Source of the DNA: Phoronis australis
Taxonomy: Eukaryota > Phoronida > Phoronidae
Direction of reading: 5' to 3'
Assembly: GCA_002633005.1 (NCBI GenBank)
Contig: NMRA01000503.1
Span: forward strand, 184,001 to 248,000
DNA: 64,000 bases
Position numbers and translations under genes: made by a program. The notes beneath the pieces were generated by a model. It was given only the letters and a program-made list of their open reading frames with translations, did no database searches and was not told the origin of the DNA. Of the stretch, positions 12,506 through 23,244 are shown piece after piece (the stretch's first letter is position 1; every line of letters begins with the position of its first letter).

Positions 12506-13442
12506 ATTCAATCAGGCAACAGTAGCGAGGAAAATTTTATACCCATCCAGACTCTAGTTCCCATGGCATCGTGGTGCACCATTTTCGAACATGTCAAATG
12601 GAAACAATACGCTAAATTCAGGACGAACCGGCAACAATGTTTATTGTTGTTTTCCAGTCAAAAGTTTACTTTTCGGTCTAGACTCCAGGTAGCGCTTCGG
12701 TACTTCCGGTTGAAATGGAGTGGCAATTTATTTCAGGAGCACGGTACCCTTGATTGCACAACGTAGTCGTAAGTAAACTTCGTCTTCTTCCAGTGTATAC
12801 AGTCTCGATACCTAGTCTAAAGCGAAAAATTAAGGTGCATTTACATTTCCATTGGAGAAGCACCTTGAAGGCTTGCCGCTTGAAGTTGAAGCAAGGCAGC
12901 TGTTTTGTCACTATCTGCTCTCACTCACAGTGACTCACACACGCAGTGCTGTGCTTGTCTAGTGCTGGAATCCGTGGGCATAGTCATAGACGTAGGCGTA
13001 ACCGTTGTTGTGAATGTAGGTTTATTGCAGAGCAGACATAACCTCAGGTGCTCGAGATGTAATGTTTCTTAAACATACAACCATGTACTACTACTATGAA
13101 ATACTGGTAATAGTACTGGTTCTCTTTCCATGCATAGTCAATTGGTGATGGTGTGATGCTCTATTTTATGGCACTCAAAGCCAACTCTTGGGATCGCGCC
13201 ACATATTTTGCAGCAGAATTTATAAGGGAATGACGGCAATTTTTAACTCTGGTAACCTACTGACTTACTAAAGCTGGAGTCAAGGAAAGGTGTGGTTTTT
13301 AATGACGTTCTGGTGCAACATGTGTATCAGTTGATCCTAGAAGTGTTGTCAACAGCTTAGTTACACTGATATCTTAGAAATTACAACCATTGTACGAATA
13401 TTTTGTCATTGTGTGTCTTGTTGTATTGCTTTCAGAGTCACC

Positions 13443-16400
13443 ATGGCTACAATATTCACCCCCACAAATCAGAAGCGGCTCACAAATGTGGCTGTTGTAC
13501 GCATGAAAAAAGGAGGCAAACGATTTGAGATAGCCTGCTATCCTAATAAAGTAACTTCATGGAGAAATAAAGTGTAAGTGACAATTCCATTTGGCAAACA
13601 TCCCAAAATTAAGTCTGTCTCGTCTGACCTCGCATTCGGGGGAACTAAATATGTTAAGTTCACGAACTGTAAATTGTGTTTGTCTTCAAAATACTTCCAT
13701 TGGCTTCTCCCAATACAGCTTACTTCAATAGTTTGTCATTTTATTGTAAAGTGTCTGTTACTGAATGGGGTTTAGTCTTTAATGCATAAATGATATTTAT
13801 TAAATCAATACTCGTCTTTAATTTCCGATTCCATAGTTTGATTTAGAGTGTTTGAGTATTGAGCTTTATGATATTTGTTTAGCTGCCAAACAGAGTTTTC
13901 TTTTCATATAGCATTTGATTTAGGTTAGTGTACTTTTTCAGTGAGACCGACATTGATGAGGTGCTTCAAACACACACAGTTTTCCTGAACGTCTCAAAAG
14001 GACAAGGAGCCAAGAAGGATGATCTGATGAAATCTTTTGGAACAGACAACCAGTCTGAAATATGCTTACAGGTAATGGTTCTGGTAGTCCCTGTGCTGCA
14101 CTCGAGTGAAACTTCATGCGTGTATCCTGATGGAGTCTAGGGCCATCATCTTTTGTAGCACTGCAGTGGAGAAATGTCAAAAAAATCTGTGTTTGTTCAT
14201 TGTCGGACAATCTTACATATCTGGGTCGTGGCCTGAACTTGAAGACCCACAAAGCACTAATTAGGTCAAGGTCAAGGTGCAAACTTTAAACTGAACTAAA
14301 TCAGGTTAACAATGGCGACACATCTTCCCGTTGAAGTAATCAGTGAACTCTCTCATATTCCGGTTGAAGTAATCAGTGAACTTTCTCATCTTCCCGTTGA
14401 AGTAATCAGTGAACTCTCTTGGGTCCACGATTTTAACACATGTACTCGGGAACGCCAACTCAATGTATGTGAAAATGAAAAACAAAGGTTTCTACCCGAA
14501 ATCGTGAACCAGAACAAAGATGGCACCAGAAAGGGTTTTTAGTAATATAAATTATTTAACAGGAAAGCCTGTACTGCTTACTGATATTCTTAACACCTGA
14601 TCTAAACTTAATCACATTTATCTTCATTGCGTATTATGAAACAATAATCTGTTTGCGGTGCGCATTTCCAACTAGAACCTAAAAAATGACAAAAAATATT
14701 TCAAAAAGTGATTTCTAAGTCCGGCTATTTTGACATCATTCAATCGCAGGGATTGAGAAGCCTAACAATGCCACAAATGTCATTTTTAGTCAGAAAGTTT
14801 TATTTTCAATTGTGTTGCATTTAACGAAAATTTTCATATACAATTGAATGTAACTGTTGATTCATCTCATTTCAAACTTGAAACAAATCTAGATTCATTG
14901 TTCAAATATAAATGTGTCCTCTCATTATAGTATCGCTATTTTGTGAGCCAGGTACATGCATGCACAACCTCCATTAAAGTTAAGTTGCAGTTGTGAATCT
15001 TTCGAAATGCATTTCAGATTCTGGCTAAGGGTGAGTTACAAGTCTCGGAGAAAGAGCGCCACGCCCAACTAGAGTCCATGTTTCGTGACATTGCTACAAT
15101 TGTCAGTGACAAGTGTGTGAACCCAGAATCCAAGAGGCCTTACACTGTAACGCTATTGGAGAAAGCCATGAAGGACATCCACTTCTCTGTGAAGCCTACA
15201 AAAAGTGCCAAGCAACAGGTCTTCTTTTGTGGTACCAAGAGTTTTCGCAAACAGCCCCTTCCCCCAAATATGTGCTCATGGGCTGATACTGTAAAATCTC
15301 ATCAATTTGAGATACGACAGGGTATACAAGAGAAATTTTCTCATTTTTTCATAAAAGATTAGAAGCTACAAATTAATGCTTTATAATGTTCAGGCTCTTT
15401 ATCATAGTTACGACCAGGCAATATTTTCAAAAAACAGCATTCAGAAGAAGTCGAAAAATGAAAAATGGCAGTTTCAACTATTATTTTTTACCAGAATTTG
15501 TGAGCTCTTTCCATATTAGGAAAGTTTTTTGGATGTGAGAATACAATTACAATTTCTCAGAGTTTGTAGGATTTCCTGGAAGTAAAAAGTGTCGCCAGGA
15601 GTCTCTACAAAAGTAACATCGGAGGAAGTAACCAAACAACTTATATTAGAATTTTCACAATTTGCTGCAATGTGAGTAGCCGTAGACAGATTGAAAACTG
15701 CCAATTTTAGAAACTAGTTTTGTTCCAAACTGAAGAGTTTTTTTACCAAAAAAATTGTTCTGGGGTGTTTCAGAACAGGAGTAGAAGTGCTAGACACTGG
15801 TGAGATACTTGCAACCAAAAATCTTTGGTCAATGAACAGTTATCGTGAATTTTTCTCATAATTCGACATTGCAGCCTTGCCAAGTCACTTTAATGGTAGC
15901 CATTTTGCTAGTTGATGCTTAACAAGATGCACACATAATGTTGTGTGATCTTATGAAATTCGCGAGAAACCATTTCCAAGAAACATACAACTGTGACTGG
16001 CTAAAGACAGGAAGTTGGTCTTGCGCTTCACAAAACTATTTCTGAAAAGTAGCTTAAACTCACTTAACATTTATCAAACGATTTAAAGCCTATCTTCAAT
16101 GGTAACACCAGTAAATTTGGTTCCTACAGTATGTGAAGAGCATTGCTCTGAGCCAACTACTGCAATAAATTGCCAAATGTAACGAACCATTAGGCGTATT
16201 GGCTTGCTTTTGTCTACGTCACTGCTAGAATCACCTTTTCATTCGAACATCTGCGAATGACATCCGCACGCAATGGTGTTCTATTCAGACCCCTATTCAA
16301 TACAACTGTTATCGGCCTTTTGTTGTTTGTGCTGGGATCTCACAGTGATGCAACATGGCATGAAAAGGCAGGTTCACCTATCATTAGACGGACTTACATT

Positions 16401-19032
16401 TGCGTGATTGAACTCGCGTTTTCTTATTTTACTAGAGCTTTGTTAGGACTATCTGGTTAGCCTAATACATCTAAAATAACAAAATTCCATTGAAGGTAGG
16501 CTTTAATTAAGTATCTGAAAATATACCCATCATTGTTTATTACGAATCAAATTTGTACAAATTGTTTCCAGCTGTGCAGTGCTAATAATTACACAATTAT
16601 TAAACCTTAATTTGGTAATTGTGAAATGAAGCCTAACACCAAATTTCTGTCTTAAGTTTTAAGTCCCTTTTCATGAAACAAATCTCAGTTCTGAGCACTC
16701 GCGCTGTACTTGTCACTTGGTCTGCTGTTTGCATGTTATTATAATAGTCTACTTATTGGTGTAATTTACAGGCTTTGGAGGTGATCAAGAAACTTAAAGA
16801 GACTGACACTTTTCCAATAGCACGTGCCCAAATGAGGTTAAGGGTCACAGCAACAGGTACGGCTTACAGTGACGATGAAGTGACCTGGCAACCATTTCTA
16901 ATTATTGGTGTTTTGTAGATTAAGCACTTAGCTTAACGTTAGTTTTTTACAACAATTTTTGTGAAACTCAAACAAAAAGGAATTCTTAATAGTGTCTGCA
17001 GTCTGGTATGAACACCAATTCATTGTGTCTTGTTTAACGTGGCTTTAAACCCATTCTGTCTAAGAAGTGAACTTTTGATTTAAACCACTTACTGCTATAA
17101 AGTTGGTCTCAACTTGTTCCTTACTCAGGTGAGAAGTGGTTGATGGGTTTGAAAAGAACTGATAGTTCGTCATTTTTATTAGATCATTGTCGGCACTTAA
17201 AATGACACACCTCGACAAGTCGACATGTAAAGCCTGCTTGCAAGTATTAATGAAATGACAGTTATTTCAAAGCCTTGAAATCATCTTCAATTTGACGAAG
17301 GAACTACAGCTAATTTAGGCAATAGTCACTCATACGGGTACCGGATTTTAAGAACCATTTTCATACCTGTTATTCAGTGCAGAAAACTGGTTCTCCAAAT
17401 GCGGGACCCTTGTAAGTGACTCACAATATTTGATTTTTTTGCAGCCAAGGATGCCAAGAAAGTGAATAAGAAGCTTAAAAAGTTAGCCAGCAAAGTAGAA
17501 CAAGATCATTTTAATGAAGACGAGTATGAATTAGTGAGTACTAGTATGAATACACTTCTTTTATTTCACGCTTACAGTGTGTTCAATGTATTTTTAGACT
17601 GTACTAAACTTAACAAAAAGTTTAGAGCATTTGCAGTGGCCTAAACATCCTCAACTTCAAGGTTGGATAATAAACAAGGGAATTTTCAGCTTGCTAATCA
17701 TGCCAAACATATTTGAAATACTAACTTGTCTTAGTTGAGAACTCCAATCACTTTTTAAGACAGNTTTGTAGATTAAGCACTTAGCTTAACGTTAGTTTTT
17801 TACAACAATTTTTTGTGAAACTCAAACAAAAAGGAATTCTTAGTAGTGTCTGCAGTCTGGTATGAACACCAATTCATTGTGTCTTGTTTAAAGTGGCTTT
17901 AAACCCATTCTGTCTAAGAAGTGAACTTTTGATTTAAACCACTTACTGCTATAAAGTTGGTCTCAATTTGTTCCTTACTCAGGTGAGAAGTGGTTTATGG
18001 GTTTGAAAAGAACTGATAGTTCGTCATTTTTATTAGATCATTGTCGGCACATAAAATGACACACCTTGACAAGTCGACATGTAGAGCCTGCTCGCAAGTA
18101 TTAATGAAATGACAGTTATTTCAACGCCTTGAAATCATCTCCAATTTGACTAAGGAACTACAGCTAGTTTAGGCAATATCACTCATACGGGTACCGGATT
18201 TTTAGAACCAGTTTCATACCTGTTATTCAGTGCAGAAAACTGGTTCTCCAAATGCGGGACCCTTGTAATTGACTCACAATATTTGATTTTTTTGCAGCCA
18301 AGGATGCCAAGAAAGTGAATAAGAAGCTTAAAAAGTTAGCCAGCAAAGTAGAACAAGATCATTATAATGAAGACGAGTATGAATTAGTGAGTACTAGTAT
18401 GAATACACTTCTTTTATTTCACGCTTACAGTGTGTTCAATGTATTTTTAGACTGTACTAAACTTAACAAAAAGTTTAGAGCATTTGCAGTGGCCTAAACA
18501 TCCTCAACTTCAAGGTTGGATAATAAACAAGAGAATTTTCAGCTTGCTAATCATGCCAAACATATTTGAAGTACTAACTTGTCTTAGTTGAGAACTCCAA
18601 TCACTTTTTAAGACAGGGGCAAAATAAAAAAACAGATTTGCCATTAAAAACCACTTGTCCCAGTATAATAGCGAGAATTAGTTGTGAATTTTGATGAGTA
18701 TCCATGAACATTTTTTCTGGTGAATGAATTGTTGCATATACCATTTGTTAACTGGAAATGTAGGTGTAGTTTCTCTGGTTGATTAGAAATTCCGGTGTCC
18801 CACAATCCATTGCCGATATTCTACACATCTCTAATACTGAAAAATGGCCAATGATTTTGTTTAAGATTTTGTTGTCTTTGAATTTCTTGTTATATTCTTG
18901 CAGGTGTTTCTTGTTGATCCTGGATGTTATCGGGAAGTAGATGACCTTGTGAGGTCAGAGTTGAAAGGTCATGGTCAAGTGGAACTGCTCAGTTTAAAAG
19001 ATGTGGAAGAGGGTGATGATACTCTGGACTGA
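13443..19032 (+). CDS. SBDS: SBDS, ribosome maturation protein
   Basis: SBDS works with the EFL1 GTPase to release eIF6 from late cytoplasmic pre-60S subunits, so that they can join 40S. Exons: 13443-13573, 13942-14071, 15018-15218, 16772-16856, 17445-17533 (an alternative copy of this exon lies at 18298-18386), 18904-19032. Using one copy, phases close exactly to 254 residues; the human protein has 250. It starts [20 protein letters not shown], the hallmark of the N-terminal FYSH domain (about residues 1-90). It continues with [20 protein letters not shown] in the central domain and ends with [10 protein letters not shown] as in animal SBDS. The extra exon copy is discussed separately and is probably an assembly artefact. 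The neighbour on the left, UBE3B, is divergent. Identification is very secure. Confidence 0.97.
14324..14422 (+). repeat. 33-bp tandem repeat, three copies, SBDS intron 2
   Basis: Three adjoining units, 14324-14356, 14357-14389 and 14390-14422, share the core CCGTTGAAGTAATCAGTGAA. The unit length is a multiple of three, so it creates a spurious open frame repeating [11 protein letters not shown]. It is intronic and there is no splice context to make it an exon. Confidence 0.85.
17034..17250. repeat. half copy of the TTAA-flanked inverted-repeat family in SBDS intron 4
   Basis: It contains the left-arm blocks GAACTTTTGATTTAAACCAC, TTACTGCTATAAAGTTGGTC and TCAACTTGTTCCTTACTCAG, matching the reverse complement of the right arms at 7040-7260 and 8200-8317. 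The same sequence recurs about 850 bp downstream at roughly 17890-18100 because it lies in the duplicated block. Confidence 0.6.
17336..17411. repeat. short inverted-repeat element (GGGTCCC/AGAACCAG family), copy 2
   Basis: The left arm CGGGTACCGGATTTTAAGAA and right arm TGGTTCTCCAAATGCGGGAC are inverted partners. The element ends about 33 bp before SBDS exon 5, so the branch-point and pyrimidine-tract zone of this intron is partly next to, or inside, the insertion. The second allele-like copy lies at about 18188-18263. Confidence 0.65.
17765..18616 (+). repeat. 852-bp block, copy B of duplicated SBDS exon-5 region
   Basis: Second copy of the block at 16912-17763, starting directly after the N at 17764. 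Its exon-5 copy is 18298-18386 and is intact, with acceptor TTTTTTTGCAG and donor GTGAGT. The exon is 89 bp and begins in phase 1, so joining both copies in one mRNA would shift the frame. Only one can be used. Confidence 0.9.
18690..18850. repeat. dispersed repeat shared with 30360-30490
   Basis: GGAAATGTAGGTGTAGTTTC and GTGTCCCACAATCCATTGC here match GGAAATGTAGTTGTACTTTC and GTGTCCCACAATCCATTGC in the IQCD intron, in the same order and spacing. Two diverged copies of an unnamed interspersed repeat are present, this one in SBDS intron 5 just upstream of the last exon. Confidence 0.6.
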
Positions 19033-22000
19033 AGAAGACAGTGTTCATAGTTTGTTAGTTGCAATATAGAAGGAGCCACTGTTGGTTGTCTGTGATGGAG
19101 AAGAAGTAGAGTTGTGGATGGAGTTTTAATTTAATAGGAGTACATTCTACCTTCTGGTAAAATGTAAATTTCATGAACAAAGTAAGAAGAAATACATGAT
19201 TTTAATATGCGATTTTTTGGTATTTATAAACATTTGCCAAGAAGCCCCATGCTGTGCCATCTTTGAAAACCATTGCTTTGATTTAATATGATTAATTAAT
19301 TCATAATTATTCACGACTTTTTAAGGCATAGACTGAATGTAGTTCATTGATTGCTTCATCGAAAAGATTCACTGGCTCCAACTCGTTTTAGTTCAGTATG
19401 AAGTATGCAATTTCAGCTTGACCTAATTAGCAGAGCATGAGTCTTAAAGAAAATTTTATCCATCCCAACATGGTAACAGGGAATATTAGCTCCCTTTTTG
19501 TGGTTGATAGTTGACGGGTATTGCCAAGTGCATCATCCATTTTCTGTATGCTGTGAACCTTGCGCTCTTTGCAGTAAAATTGGACCATGTGACCATTGCA
19601 ATAAAATTGTACCATTCTTGAAAAATCCCATTCAAATTTGAACTCATTGTTTTGACTGAAAATTAAAATGCTTGCCTGTCAACTGATTTAAATTGCTTAG
19701 CTTTGCTTTATATCTTTTATTGTTGATAATGATTGCCATGGCGACTGTTGAGCATAAGTCACAGCATATGTAATACAGTGTCAGAATACATGACACTGAA
19801 GTAGCTTTTAGGAGCTATTAAGGTTTATGGTGTTCTTGGTGAACCTTTTTCAGTTTTGTACACTGAACAATAAAGTACTGCCCTATTATCTGAATCACTG
19901 TTGAAGTTTATGGCAAAAATAACACATTCAGAAAAGTTACATGTCTGTGATGTGTGTTGATCCCTATTTAGTTATTGCCTGGGGATTTCGTCTATGGTAA
20001 AACTTACTCAATTGGTGGAGCTGATGTCGTTTTTTAAATGCATTGTGAGACAGATGTCGGCTCATAAACATCTTGTGACATCCCAGATGACTTGATGACA
20101 TTAATATGTTCGAAAACAAAATTTGTCACTTGAGGTCACCAGAATTGAAAGCACAGGTCCACTTCATCGTACGTTTTGGCCTATAACTATAAGTCTATGA
20201 CTATAAGTGTAATAGATATCAAGTGACCTCCTAAAAGATGGCTGTTGTCTGTCTTTTAAGAACGGACTCGAATTGAATCTAGGGTCATCAACGTTAACAA
20301 TAAGCAACTATCATACCAAAAATAAAAACTGAAAATGCGCCGCAAAATGCATTGAGTTAATACATAGGTTTGCATAGTTTTGGGCAAAAGGTTTCCACGG
20401 TACACGCTATTTGATCCCACTGAATTAGATCTCACAACCGAAAACGCAGATTAGTAGTAGGATTACAGGTCCATAAGTTATGTGATGTCATCCGATGTTA
20501 ACGACGGACAACAGGCGCAGATTTAAAAAACGACAGCTGCACCTTAGATGAAATCCTAATTGTCTTGTGGTGATATCATAAATATCCTTGCTTTCTGTAA
20601 CTGTTGATCCAAGGAGGTGTAGTTCTACCCATGTTTGGGTCATGAGTGCAATTCTATGGTTAAAGTTGAACAGACAAATGCTTTGTTTACTAATAAAAGT
20701 TTGATGACTATTGGTGATATCTTTTCTTGCACATTTCCATCTGTGTACATTTTAATCGCAGTTTTTAATGCTTATGACAATACCATGCTTAAACACTTCG
20801 CTCTCTGTCAGCTGACTAAAATTCATTAGTAGGGGGCAGCAAAATAGGGTTTTAATGCGTCACTAGCGTGTTGAACTGACGAATTTAATTTGTAGTGATA
20901 AAAATTTCTGTGTAAACGCCATTTGTTTTTCTACAGGTATACAAAAAAACACAAAATTTTACCCACCATGTGACAAGTTGTGGACTATCTGAATTTGGTT
21001 GTGGCTCGTACGTGCATATCTGTGTTTAGGAAACTTGTGTCTTTGAATAAGAGGCTGTGGGAGTTGCCGGATACAAGGCCGCTTTCAGACGACCTCTCAT
21101 TTGATCAGAATCTAAGGATACGTGCTGAAATAATTTTAAAAACTAAAGATCGAAGCCCTTTTTTGTTTTGAAAAGAAAATTGCCTATTTCATCAGGGTTT
21201 GCTGTAGGTGTAGTAGCACGACGTGCTGCTGTCATAGTCGCAGAACCTACTTAAAGGAATTGTCGTAAATGATAAGGCACCGTTGGTTATTTCAAGTACA
21301 TCGTCAGTTTATCCACTTCTCAATGGCCACCGTTTTCCACAGGTTTTAAGCGTCCGTGGTTGATTTGTTTCGTCGACAAATACAATTGAACATTAATCAT
21401 TAAACTGCAACTGAAATTGTCGTGTTAAACAATAAGTTATACATCAGTGTCCACTCGCAGCTGGACACTAGGACCACCAACATGGAATACAAGAGTAATA
21501 ACCCTGAGTCTTAAAGGTACCGGGAAATTTTAGATTTGTTTCACTCCAGTGTGAGGAAGCATCTTACACAAAAGATAGTCAGCGAAGCTCATCGAGAGCG
21601 AGCTCTTGAGAACGCAAATCGGCCGTAGGCCTCAGGTTCGAACCAATCTCTGAAGTGCGCCGTTCGCTTGGGGTGAAGACTGGGATCACAGTGGCAGATC
21701 CCGAAGACACCTTGGATGACCGCGCCACTTCTGATGTTTCATCATCGTAAATGGAAGACAGAAACTTTGCCGACTGTGAACCAATATTAGGCATGTGCAT
21801 TTCTTTTCGATTCACTTGTTACTTCAAAAAATAAATAAATAAGATGCAAGTCTGACAATCGGGACTGGTAGACACGAAACATATCGGAAATATGCTACAA
21901 ACTAATTTGTCGTTTCGTCCTGCATTTCGTGGCGTGTGCACGAGCAAGGTGGGATACAGTTTTGTTGTATGTGTCCTATTGTGACACATAATCAAGCCTT

Positions 22001-23244
22001 GAAGAACGACTGACTTTCAAACAAAAAAGACACGATTTCAAAACAATTTCAAATATTGTTGGCAACTGAATTCACACCGGTGTATTCCTTACTCTTTTAG
22101 CACAAAAAAGTTAAATCTTAACCGATTACAAATTAGCCTGTTGAACATTGTCTTTCAGTATAGCAAAAGTCGCCATGATGTTCCCAGTGCCGGCCTTGGG
22201 GGACGAGAAGTCAATTTTATTTTTTTTTGCGTCCACGGCTGTATCTCTTTCACCATTTGCAACACCTTCCGAAATTTAGCAGACTCAGTGGTTCCCATGG
22301 ATATGGCAACGGATGACGCGAGTTTCAGACCAACCAACTAAAGCTGTGCTCCCTAATGGCAATTTTATTTTTTACGTTTGCCTAGTCTGTAACTTTAAAG
22401 TTCCTTGATGTTTTTCACGAAGACAAACAAGATTCTATTATAAAGTCGACAAAACCTTTGCATTTTGTGATGGATGCTACGTATTGTGCACCAACTAGTA
22501 GCCATTTTAATTATTTCTTTTTTGTTTTTATCGTCTGCTTCTGTATCTGCCCGGACTGACACCGGGCAGAGGATCCTTATGTAAATTGGCAGAAGTTTTC
22601 CTACTGACAAGAGCAAGTGACAGACGTGGATTTTCAAACGGGTCCAAGTACTGTGGTGACCTAGTGACATTTTCCCATCTACCGCTGTATCTTCTAAATC
22701 CCTTGTAATGTTTTTGAAAATTTGTATTCCTATTGACTCGATAACCGATATGGTTCCCATGGGCGTATTTCAGTTTGGTTACTGTTAATGTATGTTTTAA
22801 AAAATCAGATGGATTGTTCTGAAATACGTCCCTATGTAATTTCTTTTGATGTAAAAGTTTGTTCAATTTGACAAGACATCATAGTTTGGAATTTCCTCAA
22901 ATGCCGGATTATAATTTACTAACTAGAAATTGTGTGACTTTGTTGGTAATTAAACGTTTTAGCACAGTATAAAGGACAATTTTAATGAAAAAATACCACC
23001 TCCCCTTTTCCGAAAATACGCCCGGTTTCATGTGACATTTTTGAAAGGGCATTTTCCGCCTCAAAAAATTAAGCCACTGGGGCAGTTACGACTGAAGAAC
23101 ACCAGAGCCGTGCCAACCGACTAGAGCGACGTCTTTCGTGAATATGCACCAGAGCAAAAACAGGAATCTTCTGCAACGAAAGTTACGAAAACAAGTTTTC
23201 CCGCTAGATGGCGTCGCAGAGTTCTCCAGAGTTTAGCAGAAAGC
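19033..23244. other. SBDS 3' untranslated region, intergenic DNA and DCTPP1 upstream region
   Basis: AATAAA occurs at 19600-19605 and 19869-19874 on the plus strand; either could end the SBDS transcript. From about 19.9 to 23.2 kb I recognise no gene. A B-box-like GGTTCGAACCA occurs near 21649 in a locally GC-richer patch (21.58-21.80 kb). Two diverged copies of a roughly 110-bp sequence containing GGTTCCCATGG lie near 22.2-22.3 and 22.65-22.76 kb and cause open frames on the minus strand there. The DCTPP1 promoter should lie in the last few hundred bases. Confidence 0.5.

Larger units (their letters stand above)
11656..13442. promoter_or_regulatory. divergent UBE3B-SBDS intergenic region with untranslated sequence
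   Basis: The UBE3B start (11630, minus) and SBDS start (13443, plus) face away from each other, so this region must hold both promoters. The SBDS ATG is preceded by an acceptor-like tract (TTGTATTGCTTTCAG) ending only 8 bases upstream, which implies a 5'-untranslated exon further left. UBE3B likewise has an acceptor at 11656-11658 directly before the short untranslated lead of its first coding exon, implying its own untranslated exon. Core promoter positions cannot be placed by eye. Much of 11.70-12.50 kb is foldback repeat. Confidence 0.55.
16912..17763 (+). repeat. 852-bp block, copy A of duplicated SBDS exon-5 region
   Basis: This block and 17765-18616 are the same length and differ at roughly 20 positions by hand comparison. 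They adjoin with one N (17764) between them. Each holds a full copy of SBDS exon 5 with its acceptor and GTGAGT donor. The copies differ in coding at one place, Phe here versus Tyr in the second copy (DHFNED / DHYNED). See the finding on allelic duplication. Confidence 0.9.

Noticed and set aside
14312-14542. Plus-strand frame with repeated [11 protein letters not shown]
   Set aside because: It is produced by a 33-bp tandem repeat inside SBDS intron 2 and has no splice or promoter context.
17445-18386. Mutually exclusive alternative exons in SBDS (Phe/Tyr)
   Set aside because: The single N between equal-length, about 2% diverged blocks points to unmerged alleles. There is no reason to infer regulated splicing without RNA data.
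22155-22866. Overlapping minus-strand frames as a gene upstream of DCTPP1
   Set aside because: They fall in two diverged copies of a repeat around GGTTCCCATGG and show no family match or splice pattern.
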